Assembly: GCA_016124445.1 (NCBI GenBank)
Contig: WGNR01000011.1
Coordinates: 90,789-154,788 of the forward strand
DNA from: a bacterium
Lineage (GTDB): Bacteria > Planctomycetota > Planctomycetia > Pirellulales > Pirellulaceae
Length of the DNA: 64,000 nucleotides
Direction: 5' to 3'
Each line of letters starts with the position of its first letter. The stretch's first letter is position 1. Of this stretch, positions 1 to 8,997 are shown one piece after another. The translations under genes and the position numbers were made by a program. The notes under the pieces are model-generated. The model worked only from the letters and a program-made list of their open reading frames with translations, did no database searches and was not told where the DNA came from.

Positions 1-1053
1 CTGGGCTTCCGCCAGGAATTGACGTTGGATGCGTTTACGTTCCTCGGGGATGTCGTCGGGGTTACGTTGGTGTTGATGGTCGCCATGGTTTGGCTTCCCT
101 GGGCCGTCGCCGAACACTTTGGACCTGGGTACCTTTGCCATACTTGGCCAATATGGTCGGCGATGAGTACGGTCTTTTATCCGATGACGTTTGGTGTCGA
201 CTTTCTCGGAGGGGTCCTAAAGCGAGCCGCCGGGATCGATGACGAGCCTTCTGACGAAGAGGAAGACTATGAAGAAGAAATCCGCACGATCGTTACCGAA
301 GCGATTCGGGAAGGTCACATCGAAGAAGACGCCCGGGAAATGATCGAAGGGGTGATGGATCTGGACGACACCGTCACGGCCAGCATCATGACCCCGCGGA
401 GCGAAATCGATTCGCTGGCAGCGACGACGCCCTGGTGGGAAATCATCGAGTTCATCTCGAAGACCGGTCGAACCCGCATTCCGATTTGGGAAGGTAATCG
501 AGACAACTTCGCCGGCCTGTTGTACGTGAAAGACCTTTTGCCAGAATTGGCCCGGCCCGAATCAACCCGCAAATCGCTGTTGGAATTGGCTCGCCCGGTG
601 ATCCATGTTCCTCAAAGCATGACGGTGAGCGAACTGCTGCGGTACTTCCTTCGGAAAAGAATGCACCTGGCTCTGGTGGTGGACGAGTACCACGCGGTAA
701 CAGGCCTGGTGACCATTGAAGACGTTCTGGAAGAAATCGTCGGCGAGATCGTCGACGAGCACGATATCGACGAAACGGACGACGGGATCATCGAAATCTC
801 CAGCGACGTTGCTGATGTCACTGGCAAAGCGCACGTGGAAGATATCAACGAACTGCTGGGCATGGAACTTCCCGAGGAAGATGACTACGATACGATCGGC
901 GGACTGGTAATCCACGAGATGAAGCGTATTCCCAAGCCGGGCGAAAAGCTGCAAGTGGGGGATATTTCGATCCAGATCGTCGCCGCGGATCGCCGCCGTA
1001 TTCATCAACTGCGTCTGGTCCGAACCAAGCAGGACAAAGCCCAATCGGCCTAA
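1..1053 (+). CDS. CNNM/CorC-type transporter (hemolysin C family), 5' end outside window
   Basis: The frame is open from the first base, so the gene starts upstream; what is visible is the end of a DUF21-like membrane part, two CBS domains and a CorC_HlyC domain. Two hydrophobic segments lie near the beginning (LVLMVAMVWLPWAVA and around WSAMSTVFYPMTFGV). An acidic linker (DDEPSDEEEDYEEE) follows. The hallmark IMTPRSEI starts the first CBS domain, and LALVVDEYHAVTGLVTIED is the second CBS signature. The C-terminal part from about residue 255 has the typical PGEKL and DRRRIHQLRL end of the Mg/Co-efflux-type CorC_HlyC fold. The family acts in the inner membrane, probably in divalent cation transport. 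The product is recognised with high confidence, the exact substrate is not. Confidence 0.9.
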   Translation: MGFRQELTLDAFTFLGDVVGVTLVLMVAMVWLPWAVAEHFGPGYLCHTWPIWSAMSTVFYPMTFGVDFLGGVLKRAAGIDDEPSDEEEDYEEEIRTIVTEAIREGHIEEDAREMIEGVMDLDDTVTASIMTPRSEIDSLAATTPWWEIIEFISKTGRTRIPIWEGNRDNFAGLLYVKDLLPELARPESTRKSLLELARPVIHVPQSMTVSELLRYFLRKRMHLALVVDEYHAVTGLVTIEDVLEEIVGEIVDEHDIDETDDGIIEISSDVADVTGKAHVEDINELLGMELPEEDDYDTIGGLVIHEMKRIPKPGEKLQVGDISIQIVAADRRRIHQLRLVRTKQDKAQSA

Positions 1054-1087
1054 TTCGTCTGAATATCCATCAGAAAATCTGCATCTT

Positions 1088-1840
1088 ATGTCGGCGGAAA
1101 AGTCGCTAGCAATCGTCATTCGCACCGTCGACTTCAGCGAGACCTCGTGCATTGCGACTTTATTCACGGAAGATTTCGGCAAAATCACGGCGCTAGCAAA
1201 AGGATGCAAGCGTCCCAAGAGCCCGTTTGAGTCTGGCCTTGACCTGCTGACTGTCAGTCGAATAGTCTTCCTCCACAAAAAAAGCGACAGCCTCGACTTG
1301 TTGACCGAAGCAAAGGTCGAAAGACGTTTTCGCGGTGGACAAAAGAGCGTCGAGCATCTCTATGCCGGTTACTACGTGGCCGAGCTGCTGACCGAGATGA
1401 CCGACCGCTCCGATCCCCATCCGGAACTGTTTCATCTGGCCGATGAGATACTTTCGCAGCTCAATGACTTGGGCGAGGTCGATCGCTTGGTGTTGCGGTT
1501 TGAAATGATGCTGCTCCGACATCTGGGACAACTACCTGAGTTGACGCACTGCGTCGAAACAGGCGAACCGATCTCGGCCGAGGGGCGTACTCCTTTTGGG
1601 CTGCTCGCCGGTGGTGTTCTTTCGCGAAGAGCCCGCAATGGGCATCGCCACGTCATTGACGTGGCAGTCGCATCGCTGCAACTCCTTTCGATTTACGCCG
1701 CCGAAGACGAACGTTGGAAATCAACCGAGATACCTGCTCGACTGGCCATGGAGATTCGAGCATTGGTGAACCGGTATTTGAGCCATAGCCTGGGCAAGAC
1801 TCCCAGATTGCGAGAATTCCTGCGAATTCTTTCGATCTGA
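1088..1840 (+). CDS. recO: DNA repair protein RecO
   Basis: A 250-aa protein with the RecO layout: an N-terminal OB fold beginning AIVIRTVDFSETSCIATLFTEDFGKITALAKG, then a helical C-terminal half. RecO loads RecA onto SSB-coated single strands with RecR in the RecF pathway. The zinc-binding cysteines of some RecO proteins are mostly missing here; only one Cys (LTHCVETGEP) is left in that region, as in many non-proteobacterial forms. The ATG follows the CorC-type gene by 34 bp, and the next gene begins 38 bp after the stop, so the genes may be co-transcribed. Confidence 0.9.
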   Translation: MSAEKSLAIVIRTVDFSETSCIATLFTEDFGKITALAKGCKRPKSPFESGLDLLTVSRIVFLHKKSDSLDLLTEAKVERRFRGGQKSVEHLYAGYYVAELLTEMTDRSDPHPELFHLADEILSQLNDLGEVDRLVLRFEMMLLRHLGQLPELTHCVETGEPISAEGRTPFGLLAGGVLSRRARNGHRHVIDVAVASLQLLSIYAAEDERWKSTEIPARLAMEIRALVNRYLSHSLGKTPRLREFLRILSI

Positions 1841-1878
1841 CGTTGGGGTGGATTACGACAAGGGCAAGGAAGTCCTCG

Positions 1879-3165
1879 ATGATGAAAACAACCTGGATGG
1901 TCGTCATTGGCATTCTGACTGCCGTCAGTGCGCTTGGCTGCACGAATTTCGGCAAACGCGATCCTGTCCCGCCGCCTCCTTTCAATGCTGCCGGCGATGG
2001 TGTCGCTCAAGTCGACTACGAGGAAGACGTGAAGCGGGGCCAGTCGCCTGAAAAAGAGACCGAAAAGGTATCTGACCATGCCTGGTGGGATCCGACCGGT
2101 GTCGGTACGAAGGCGATCGAAGTAACCGGTAGTAACTCCGACAACAAAAAGCTCGCCAAACAACTATTTGCCAAAGCAGAAGCCCTTTACGACGAGGGTA
2201 TCGCCGCCGAGGGTGACCAGCGCAAAGAAAAGCTGAACGAAGCGGCCGGTATATTCAAACGGGCCGCTCTCTACCATCAGAAGTCTTCGCTGGAAGAAGA
2301 TGCCCTGATGTACGCCGGCGAGTGCTACTTCTTCCTCGATAACTATCCCGAAGCAACGCGGCAGTATGACAACCTGATCAAGAAGTATCCCAATACCAGC
2401 CATCTCGATGTGATTGGGCGGCGACGATTCAAATTGGCTCGCTACTGGTTGGATCGCCACTCCAAGGATCAAACCTGGGCCCTGCAGCCTAATCTGCTTG
2501 ATCACGAGCTTCCGACCTTCGACCGATTCGGCAACGCGGTCAAGTTGTTCGATCAGATTCGTCTCGACGACCCGACCGGTGACCTGGCCGACGATGCCAC
2601 GCTGGCAGCGGCCAATGCCCATTTCCGTCGTGGAAGTTTCGAGGCAGCCGACCGGTTCTACACGGATTTGCGCGAGAACTTTCCGACCAGCGAGCATCAG
2701 TTCACCGCCCACTACCTGGGTGTGGTTACCAAACTGAAGGTTTATCAAGGCCCCGAATACGATGGCAAACCGCTGGAAGAAGCGGAGACGTTGTTGACCC
2801 GAATCAAGCGGCAGTTTCCTGACCAGACTCAGAAAAATCTGAAGGTGATTGAAAAGCTCGACTTCGATATCCGCGCTGCCAAAGCGGCACGACTCTGGAC
2901 CAATGCGGCCTTCTACGATCGCAGACGCGAATACGCCGGAGCACGGCATTACTACGCCAAAATCGTCGAAGAATTTCCCACCTCGAATCTTGCCGAAGAA
3001 GCGAAAAAGCGAATCGTTGAGATCAAAGGCCTTCCCGATGCCCCGACACCGCCGGCCGAATTCCTGTATAGCTGGCTGGAGCCCAAGAGTAATCTTCCGA
3101 AGGCCTCCAAGACACCGATCGAAAACATCGCCACCAAACCGGACGACGACTCGCAGTCTCGTTAA
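1879..3165 (+). CDS. BamD-like TPR outer-membrane lipoprotein
   Basis: Predicted lipoprotein of 428 aa. I chose the ATG at 1879 because AAGGA lies 7 nt ahead and it gives a clean signal: MMKTT followed by a hydrophobic stretch and the lipobox SALGC. A longer TTG start at 1843 is possible but puts charged residues before the signal. The mature part has several tetratricopeptide-like helices (AGECYFFLDNYPEATRQYD, ARHYYAKIVEEFPTSNLAEEA) that match the YfiO/BamD pattern. BamD works with BamA in inserting outer-membrane proteins. The next gene is another lipoprotein of envelope assembly 22 bp downstream, which supports an envelope role. It is longer than E. coli BamD, as usual in planctomycetes. 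Confidence 0.75.
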   Translation: MMKTTWMVVIGILTAVSALGCTNFGKRDPVPPPPFNAAGDGVAQVDYEEDVKRGQSPEKETEKVSDHAWWDPTGVGTKAIEVTGSNSDNKKLAKQLFAKAEALYDEGIAAEGDQRKEKLNEAAGIFKRAALYHQKSSLEEDALMYAGECYFFLDNYPEATRQYDNLIKKYPNTSHLDVIGRRRFKLARYWLDRHSKDQTWALQPNLLDHELPTFDRFGNAVKLFDQIRLDDPTGDLADDATLAAANAHFRRGSFEAADRFYTDLRENFPTSEHQFTAHYLGVVTKLKVYQGPEYDGKPLEEAETLLTRIKRQFPDQTQKNLKVIEKLDFDIRAAKAARLWTNAAFYDRRREYAGARHYYAKIVEEFPTSNLAEEAKKRIVEIKGLPDAPTPPAEFLYSWLEPKSNLPKASKTPIENIATKPDDDSQSR

Positions 3166-3187
3166 GCCTGAGAGATTCCCTCTGCGA

Positions 3188-3739
3188 ATGCCTAATTGGA
3201 TTTCGACAAGCCGAATGCTGACTCTGGCTGTCTTGCTGCTGACGATGGCAAGTTCGGCCGGTTGTGCGCACTATCAGCTAGGAAATCGCAGCCTCTATCA
3301 GCCTGACATTCATACGGTTCATGTTCCGATCTTCAAATCGAATTCGTTCCGCCGCGAACTCGGCGAACGGCTGACCGAAGCGGTGATTAAAGAAATCGAA
3401 GCCGAAACTCCCTACAAGATCGCCGATGCAGCCACCGCCGACAGCGTGCTTCGAGGAACGATTCTGGTGGACAATAAGGTGGTCCAGGGAAACAACACAC
3501 TCGACGAACCGCGGATCATCCAGGAAAGCCTCCAGATCCAATACCAGTGGCTCGATCAACGGGGCCAACTGATTCGCCAGCCTGCCACGCTTGACCTGGC
3601 CCCGGTGCTTCGCTCGAGCACGATGACCACCACCGGATTACTCTACCCAGAACCTGGACAATCGATGGTGACCGCCCAGCAAAGTGCCATCGATGAGTTC
3701 GCCCGCGAGGTTGTTCGGGCGATGCAAGCCCCTTGGTAA
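3188..3739 (+). CDS. LptE-like LPS-assembly lipoprotein
   Basis: 183-aa lipoprotein. The signal peptide ends in a lipobox at SAGC; the start may be 3188 or 3215 (both ATG in frame, neither with a strong ribosome site). After the Cys comes the pattern of the LptE family: YQLGNRSLY, then VHVPIFKSNSFRRELGERL with T-E-A-V-I-K-E-I, then a beta-rich domain. In Gram-negatives LptE plugs LptD in the outer membrane. It directly follows the BamD-like gene. Assignment rests on the characteristic early strand-helix motif and the gene context; sequence divergence is high in this family. Confidence 0.7.
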   Translation: MPNWISTSRMLTLAVLLLTMASSAGCAHYQLGNRSLYQPDIHTVHVPIFKSNSFRRELGERLTEAVIKEIEAETPYKIADAATADSVLRGTILVDNKVVQGNNTLDEPRIIQESLQIQYQWLDQRGQLIRQPATLDLAPVLRSSTMTTTGLLYPEPGQSMVTAQQSAIDEFAREVVRAMQAPW

Positions 3740-3804
3740 TCTGCCCCCCCGATAGTATGAATCTGGGCTCCCTTTTTCTCTTTGCCATCGATAAACTGAC
3801 CTCT

Positions 3805-4731
3805 ATGAAATCGACGGCTCATAGTACGACCCTTGCTCAACGTTACCCCTACCGCGCGATATCGTGGCAACTGCGGACGCGCGTCGTCCGTTTCCAGCGG
3901 ACACCGAAGTTGATGGGCATCTTGAACGTGACGCCTGACAGCTTCTCGGATGGCGGCCAATGGATCGATAAAAGTGCCGCGATCGACCGTGCGATTGAGA
4001 TGGAAGCGGACGGTGCCGAGATCCTCGATATCGGTGGCGAAAGTACCCGACCATATGCCGCCCCGGTCGGTGCGGATGAAGAGCTTCGTCGCGTGATGCC
4101 AGTCATCGAAGCGCTGGCCGATGCGATTCATATTCCGATCTCGATCGATACCACCAAGGCCGCTGTTGCCAAAGAAGCAATCACCGCCGGCGCCGAGATC
4201 ATCAACGACATCAGCGGGCTGGAAGCTGACCCGGACATGGTTCCGCTGGCAATCGAATCAGGGGTGGGGGTTTGCGTGATGCACATGCAGGGGACTCCTC
4301 AAACCATGCAGGACGACCCCAGCTACGACGACGTCGTGCTTGATATCTTCGACTACCTGCAGAACCGCTATCGGCAGCTTTGTTACGAAGGAATCGACCG
4401 CACCAAGATCTGCCTGGACCCAGGCATCGGCTTCGGCAAGTCGCATCAACACAATCTCGACCTGATGGCCCGCTGCGACGAGTTCCATACGCTCGCCTGC
4501 CCACTGCTGGTCGGCCATTCCCGCAAAGGATTCCTGGCGAAGATCCTCCGCGACCCCGACAAAGACCGCACCCTGGCCACCGTCGGAGCAACGTTGACGC
4601 TAGCTCGGCTCGGGGTGCAAATCATCCGCGTGCATGACGTGAAGCCGAACAAGGAAGCGCTCGATGCGTTTGTGGCGACTGGCGGGATTGATGGAATCGC
4701 CGCCGAGTTGCCGACTCCGCCAGCGAGTTAA
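3805..4731 (+). CDS. folP: dihydropteroate synthase
   Basis: TIM-barrel enzyme that joins 4-aminobenzoate to 6-hydroxymethyl-dihydropterin diphosphate in folate synthesis. Both signatures are present: LMGILNVTPDSFSDGG near residue 34 and ADGAEILDIGGESTRPYA. Further family motifs are PISIDTTKAAVAKEA, NDISGL, CVMHMQGTP, DPGIGFGKS and GHSRKGFL. The family is normally 270-300 aa; the ATG at 3805 gives 308 aa. The frame is open back to a TTG at 3733 that would overlap the LptE-like gene by 7 bp, so the start is not certain. The product is certain. Confidence 0.95.
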   Translation: MKSTAHSTTLAQRYPYRAISWQLRTRVVRFQRTPKLMGILNVTPDSFSDGGQWIDKSAAIDRAIEMEADGAEILDIGGESTRPYAAPVGADEELRRVMPVIEALADAIHIPISIDTTKAAVAKEAITAGAEIINDISGLEADPDMVPLAIESGVGVCVMHMQGTPQTMQDDPSYDDVVLDIFDYLQNRYRQLCYEGIDRTKICLDPGIGFGKSHQHNLDLMARCDEFHTLACPLLVGHSRKGFLAKILRDPDKDRTLATVGATLTLARLGVQIIRVHDVKPNKEALDAFVATGGIDGIAAELPTPPAS

Positions 4732-4941
4732 GCAACCGCCGGTCTTGTTTGTTCGGAGTTCATCCTTGCAGAAACCCTGCGGATTGGTCAGAGCCAGTCG
4801 ATGGATTTTGGCTCTAACTTGATGGTGGGTAACGCTTTGCGCGAAATTTTGTTCGCTGCCTTCGCGAACCTTTCGCATTGACCCCATCTCCCTTCCTAGG
4901 GATAATCCCCCATGGACCCGTAGACTCTCAAGGTTGAAAGA

Positions 4942-6216
4942 ATGGCGATTGCTGACGATTTGGATTTGAACTCCTACTGCCTCGAAACGGCCCAGAAAGC
5001 CCAGGCCGCTTCGCGCGTGCTGGCCACCGTATCGGGCCAGGCCAAGAACGACTGGCTGAAGGCTTCCGCCGCAGCCCTGCGTGAGGCGTACGACTCCATC
5101 GCCGAGGCCAACCAGCAAGATATCGAGAATGCCCCCAAGTATGGCCTGACCGATGCCCAGGTCGATCGGTTGCGTCTGACCAAGGATCGTGTCGAAGGGA
5201 TTGCCGGTGCCCTGGAAGAGATCGCCATGTTCCCTGATCCGATCGGCGCGACGATCGAATCTTCGGTCCGCCCCAACGGCTTGGCGATCCAGAAGATTCG
5301 TGTACCGCTGGGCGTGGTGTTCTTCATCTACGAATCGCGTCCCAACGTCACCGCCGATGCGGCTGCCATTTGCGTGAAGAGTGGCAACGCCGTGATCCTT
5401 CGCGGCGGCAAAGAAGCAATTCACTCTTCGCAGGCCATCGTGCAGATCCTGCAAGACAAAGCGGTCGAGTATGGCATTCCGGCCGATGCGATTCAGTTGG
5501 TTTCGACGACTGATCGAGCCGCCGTCGGGCATTTTTTGAAATTGAATCAATACATCGATGTCGCCATCCCGCGCGGCGGCGAAGGACTCATTCGCCGTGT
5601 CAGTGAAGAAGCGACCATGCCGGTCATCAAGCACTTCGCCGGCAATTGCCATGTCTATGTCGATCAGTCCGCCGATCTGGAGATGGCCGTTGATATTGTG
5701 GTCAACAGCAAGTGCCATCGTTACGGCGTTTGCAACGCGGCTGAATCGCTGGTCGTGCACCAGACAGTGGCCGAGAAGTTCCTGCCGATGATTGCCGACG
5801 CGTTCGCTGAGAAGAACGTCGAGATGCGGGGAGACGAAGCAACCTGCAAAATCGTTGCTGCCGCCAAGCCGGCCACGGAAGAAGACTTCTACGCAGAATA
5901 CCTTGGCCCGATCATCTCGGTGAAAGTTGTGGGCTCGATCGAGGAAGCGATCGCGCATATTAACCAGCATAGCTCGAAGCATACCGAGTCGATCGTGACC
6001 GAGAGCCTGGCCGCCAGCCGCCAGTTTACCGCCCAGATTGATAGTTCGGCCGTCATGGTGAATGCGAGCACGCGGTTCAACGATGGCGGAGAGTTTGGCC
6101 TGGGCGCGGAGATTGGAATCAGCACCGACAAGTTCCACGCCCGCGGCCCGTGTGGCATCGAGGCGTTAACGAGCTACAAATACATCGTCATGGGGGAAGG
6201 GCACGTGCGGCAGTAA
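4942..6216 (+). CDS. proA: gamma-glutamyl phosphate reductase
   Basis: 424 aa, full length for ProA, which reduces gamma-glutamyl phosphate to glutamate semialdehyde with NADPH in proline synthesis. Recognised from the ALDH-like fold and family motifs: FFIYESRPNVTADAAA, the glycine-rich RGGKEA, the stretch IPRGGEGLI, and the catalytic Cys in GVCNAAESLVVH. The C-terminus has FNDGGEFGLGAEIGIST and the closing RGPCGIEALTSYKY. It stands alone, without proB beside it, and is preceded by a 210-bp gap that contains nothing I can assign. Confidence 0.97.
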   Translation: MAIADDLDLNSYCLETAQKAQAASRVLATVSGQAKNDWLKASAAALREAYDSIAEANQQDIENAPKYGLTDAQVDRLRLTKDRVEGIAGALEEIAMFPDPIGATIESSVRPNGLAIQKIRVPLGVVFFIYESRPNVTADAAAICVKSGNAVILRGGKEAIHSSQAIVQILQDKAVEYGIPADAIQLVSTTDRAAVGHFLKLNQYIDVAIPRGGEGLIRRVSEEATMPVIKHFAGNCHVYVDQSADLEMAVDIVVNSKCHRYGVCNAAESLVVHQTVAEKFLPMIADAFAEKNVEMRGDEATCKIVAAAKPATEEDFYAEYLGPIISVKVVGSIEEAIAHINQHSSKHTESIVTESLAASRQFTAQIDSSAVMVNASTRFNDGGEFGLGAEIGISTDKFHARGPCGIEALTSYKYIVMGEGHVRQ

Positions 6217-6255
6217 TTGCCCCGGGCCTGATTTCGTGAATCGAGGGAGTGATTC

Positions 6256-7290
6256 ATGGCAGACAACGTTCTAAGCCAGGCAGAGGTCGAGAGTCTGCTC
6301 AATGCCATGGAGACCGGCACGGACTCCGCGCAAGGCCCCGTCACCGCTGTTCCCACGGCAGACCCCAATTCCAGTCGCCCCAGCCGTAGTCGCGAGAAGG
6401 TCACGCCGTACGACTTCAAACGTCCCGAGCGTGTCGGCAAAGACCAGATGCGGGCCTTGCAGTCGATGCACGAAGGCTTCAGCCGCAATTTCGGGGCTGC
6501 CTTGTCCGCCCTCCTGCGATCGATTGTCGAAGTCAAATTGACCAGCGTCGACCAGCTGACCTACAGCGAATTCGTCTTCAGCCTCGAGAACCCCAGCTGT
6601 TTCAATCTGCTGGTTGCCGAGCCGCTGGAAGGCAATCTGATTCTCGACATCAACCCGTCGATTCTCTACCCGATCATTGATCGCCTGCTGGGGGGCGGCA
6701 AAGAAAGCACCCCGACCAGCCGCCGCCCGCTGACCGAGATCGAGTTGACCCTCGTCACGCGGATTACCGATCTGTTTCTGGTGGAACTGAAAGAGGCCTG
6801 GGAGAACGTTCTGCCGTTGGATCTCCGCGTTGTCCGGGTCGAAAGCAATCCGCAACTGGTTCAGATCGTTCCGCCGAACGAAGTGGTCGTACTGGTCAGC
6901 TTTGAACTGGCGATCGGCGACGTCCGCGGCATGATCAATCTTTGTATCCCGTTCAATTCGATCGAACGGGTCAGCAACAAGCTGACCGCCAACACCTGGT
7001 TCGCCTACGGTAGCACCGAGGCCACGCCTGAGTCGCGGGCCTCCATGGGGATCCATCTCGATCAGGCCCCGGTCGAACTCGACGTGATCCTGGCCGAAAC
7101 CACCATCAGCATGGAAGACCTGCTCGACCTTCGCGTTGGCGATGTCATCACCACCGAAAAGGACTCACGCACTCCGCTGCAAGTAAACGTCAACGGCACG
7201 CCCACCTTCCAGGCCTTCGCCGGAGCCTTCAAAGGCCGCAAGGCGATTCAGATTGAACGCAGCTATGAACGCAAACGTCCTCAGGGATAG
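6256..7290 (+). CDS. fliM: flagellar motor switch protein FliM
   Basis: 344 aa, normal FliM length. The start ATG has GAGGGAG 6 nt ahead. The N-terminus carries LSQAEVESLLNAM, the segment usually involved in phospho-CheY binding. Then come YDFKRPERVGKDQMRALQSMHEGFSRNF and the central domain with DRLLGGG, and the C-terminal SpoA domain (VELDVILAETTISMEDLLDLRVGDVI). FliM sits in the C-ring and sets rotation direction. No other flagellar gene is nearby, common in planctomycetes where flagellar genes are scattered. It is the last clearly chromosomal core gene before the accessory region. Confidence 0.96.
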   Translation: MADNVLSQAEVESLLNAMETGTDSAQGPVTAVPTADPNSSRPSRSREKVTPYDFKRPERVGKDQMRALQSMHEGFSRNFGAALSALLRSIVEVKLTSVDQLTYSEFVFSLENPSCFNLLVAEPLEGNLILDINPSILYPIIDRLLGGGKESTPTSRRPLTEIELTLVTRITDLFLVELKEAWENVLPLDLRVVRVESNPQLVQIVPPNEVVVLVSFELAIGDVRGMINLCIPFNSIERVSNKLTANTWFAYGSTEATPESRASMGIHLDQAPVELDVILAETTISMEDLLDLRVGDVITTEKDSRTPLQVNVNGTPTFQAFAGAFKGRKAIQIERSYERKRPQG

Positions 7291-7771
7291 GTTCACGAAC
7301 CTCCCTTAATCGAATCTAACCTGGCAGCGTTCCATCTTTTGTCGGACTCTCACGAAGTTCATCAGAGTCGAATTCCTGTCTTGAAGCCCTTTCTAGACCC
7401 AAGGTTTTCGAATTCTGTATCTATTGCAAAGAAACCTAGGTCAGAAATTCTGCTTCAATAGAACGAGCACGAGTTCTTTCCGATTTAATAAGAATCTCTT
7501 GTTCAACCGAACGAAGACTCACGAGATCGCGATTCCATTTCAAGCTCGCGGGGTTGCCGTCGCGAATCTATCTCCACGCGCTCTTTAAGAAACGGTTATC
7601 GAATTGCAAAGAGTGTTGACCACCCGATGAGAAGGGGGTACGATGCGGTACCTTCGGCTGTCAAATGGAAGCACGGTTCCCTTCTTGATTCCTGCCTAAA
7701 TGGCCCCCTTTGCGTAGATCTACTCGAGGGGTGTTCTTCCCGTCTTCATGTCAAGGAAGGAGTGGTCGCAA
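7291..7771. other. Intergenic gap holding a promoter and long leader
   Basis: About 480 bp with no convincing coding content between fliM and the three-gene TIR module. It is visibly more AT-rich than the genes to the left, which fits the start of acquired DNA. The only signal I can support is the promoter at 7616-7644, followed by a leader of about 125 nt and a strong ribosome site (AAGGAAGGAG) before 7772. Confidence 0.6.
7616..7644 (+). promoter_or_regulatory. Sigma70-like promoter of the ASKHA/PIN/TIR operon
   Basis: TTGACC and TACGAT are separated by exactly 17 bp. The promoter points toward the operon starting at 7772 and leaves a leader of about 120 nt. Not confirmed by any transcript data. 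Confidence 0.6.
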
Positions 7772-8986
7772 ATGGAGCTTACCTTAGCATTCTCAGGCGG
7801 ACATACGCGCAGCAATCTCATCGCGATTGTTGATAACCAAATCGTGGGTTCGGCATGGTCGGAAGGTATGAACGACCATGTAATGGTTGATGATGGCCAC
7901 TATTACTATCAGAACGGTTACTTCTATAGCAAGTTTTCCAAGCTAGTGGCGATGCTGGCCACATCGATAAGAGAACGAGGTCTTCTTATACAGAAGATCG
8001 AGACTCACCTTGATGTCCTCAAGCATACACGTCGATTGTTTGTGGCGATGCCTGGCGTGAGCACGGCTCTCGACTATCGCCGGGTCGCGGATAATTTTTC
8101 TAGACTTTGGAACCTTGAAGAATTGGATCTTTTGATCGTTGATGATACCTGGGCCAACCTGATTGCAGGATCCATGTGCAATCGAGGTATCTCAGTAATT
8201 GCCGGAACAGGAGCATCCGTTTACATCGGTATCGATGATTTCCACCTTGGGAAAACCTATAAGCTTGATGGTTTTGGATCGCTTCTCGGCGATTGGGGTA
8301 GTGGATTTCGATTAGCCGTACGCCTACTCGAGGAGTCGACTCGTTTCACCGATCGCGAATCGATTGTTTCTGATTCGAAAAAAGGATTCGTCTTGGAAGG
8401 CGAATTACTGGAGTGTGCACGACGAATCATGCCAGCCAGTCTTCTGGGTGATCATGAAGAAATCCATTCCATCGAAGATTTGCAGAACTGGTTTGATGAG
8501 CTTCTCCGTTGCAACGATCGAGACTGGCGACCTCGGTTAGCTCATTTCGCATCTGTTGCGACAATTGACGCCGACGGTGCTAATCCTCATCAATTAAGCG
8601 TTGACTTGGTGAAGGAAGCTGCCGCCCAACTTGCTGAGACAGTTTCCTTTTCCTTCAAACGATTGAATCAAATGAGCAACTTGCCTGGAGACCTTGTTCC
8701 AGAGAGTATTCCAATCGTCTGTAAGGGAGGGCAGTTCGAGAATTCGAAACGCTTCTGTGAAGAGTTCATTGAAGAACTCAGAGGGAACTACCACATAGAG
8801 AATCCTATCAAGTTTTCTGAGTTCAGTCCTGTCATCGGTGCCGCTTTGTGGGGATTGTCGTCCCGCACTGGTACTCTGAGTACACCGGAATTGCAGGGTC
8901 TCTTGAGATCAATTCGTGCATGGCCCTCTGCCCAAGAGGAGGGGCTCGTCGTAACCTATAGTCACACGCCAACTCCTAATGTCTGA
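7772..8986 (+). CDS. BadF/BadG-like ASKHA-fold ATPase or sugar-kinase-like protein
   Basis: 404 aa. The ATG at 7772 has AAGGAAGGAG 9 nt ahead. The fold is recognised from ASKHA motifs: N-terminal AFSGGHTRSNLIAIV (phosphate-1 region), LIVDDTWANLIAG around residue 121, VIAGTGASVYIG at 142-152 (phosphate-2 region) and GFGSLLGDWGSGFRLA at 167-182, the signature seen in BadF/BadG/BcrA and N-acetylglucosamine-kinase-like proteins. Odd point: the first glycine pair is preceded by Ser where the family usually has the catalytic-site Asp (D-G-G). It is the first gene of a three-gene operon with a PIN-like protein (11 bp downstream) and a TIR protein. A sensing or ligand-modifying role for the module is inference. 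Confidence 0.7.
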   Translation: MELTLAFSGGHTRSNLIAIVDNQIVGSAWSEGMNDHVMVDDGHYYYQNGYFYSKFSKLVAMLATSIRERGLLIQKIETHLDVLKHTRRLFVAMPGVSTALDYRRVADNFSRLWNLEELDLLIVDDTWANLIAGSMCNRGISVIAGTGASVYIGIDDFHLGKTYKLDGFGSLLGDWGSGFRLAVRLLEESTRFTDRESIVSDSKKGFVLEGELLECARRIMPASLLGDHEEIHSIEDLQNWFDELLRCNDRDWRPRLAHFASVATIDADGANPHQLSVDLVKEAAAQLAETVSFSFKRLNQMSNLPGDLVPESIPIVCKGGQFENSKRFCEEFIEELRGNYHIENPIKFSEFSPVIGAALWGLSSRTGTLSTPELQGLLRSIRAWPSAQEEGLVVTYSHTPTPNV

Positions 8987-8997
8987 ACTCGTCACGA

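Noticed and set aside
4600..6138. 512-codon open frame on the minus strand of proA
   Set aside because: It is the antisense of proA, a typical shadow in GC-rich codon usage; proA itself is unmistakable.
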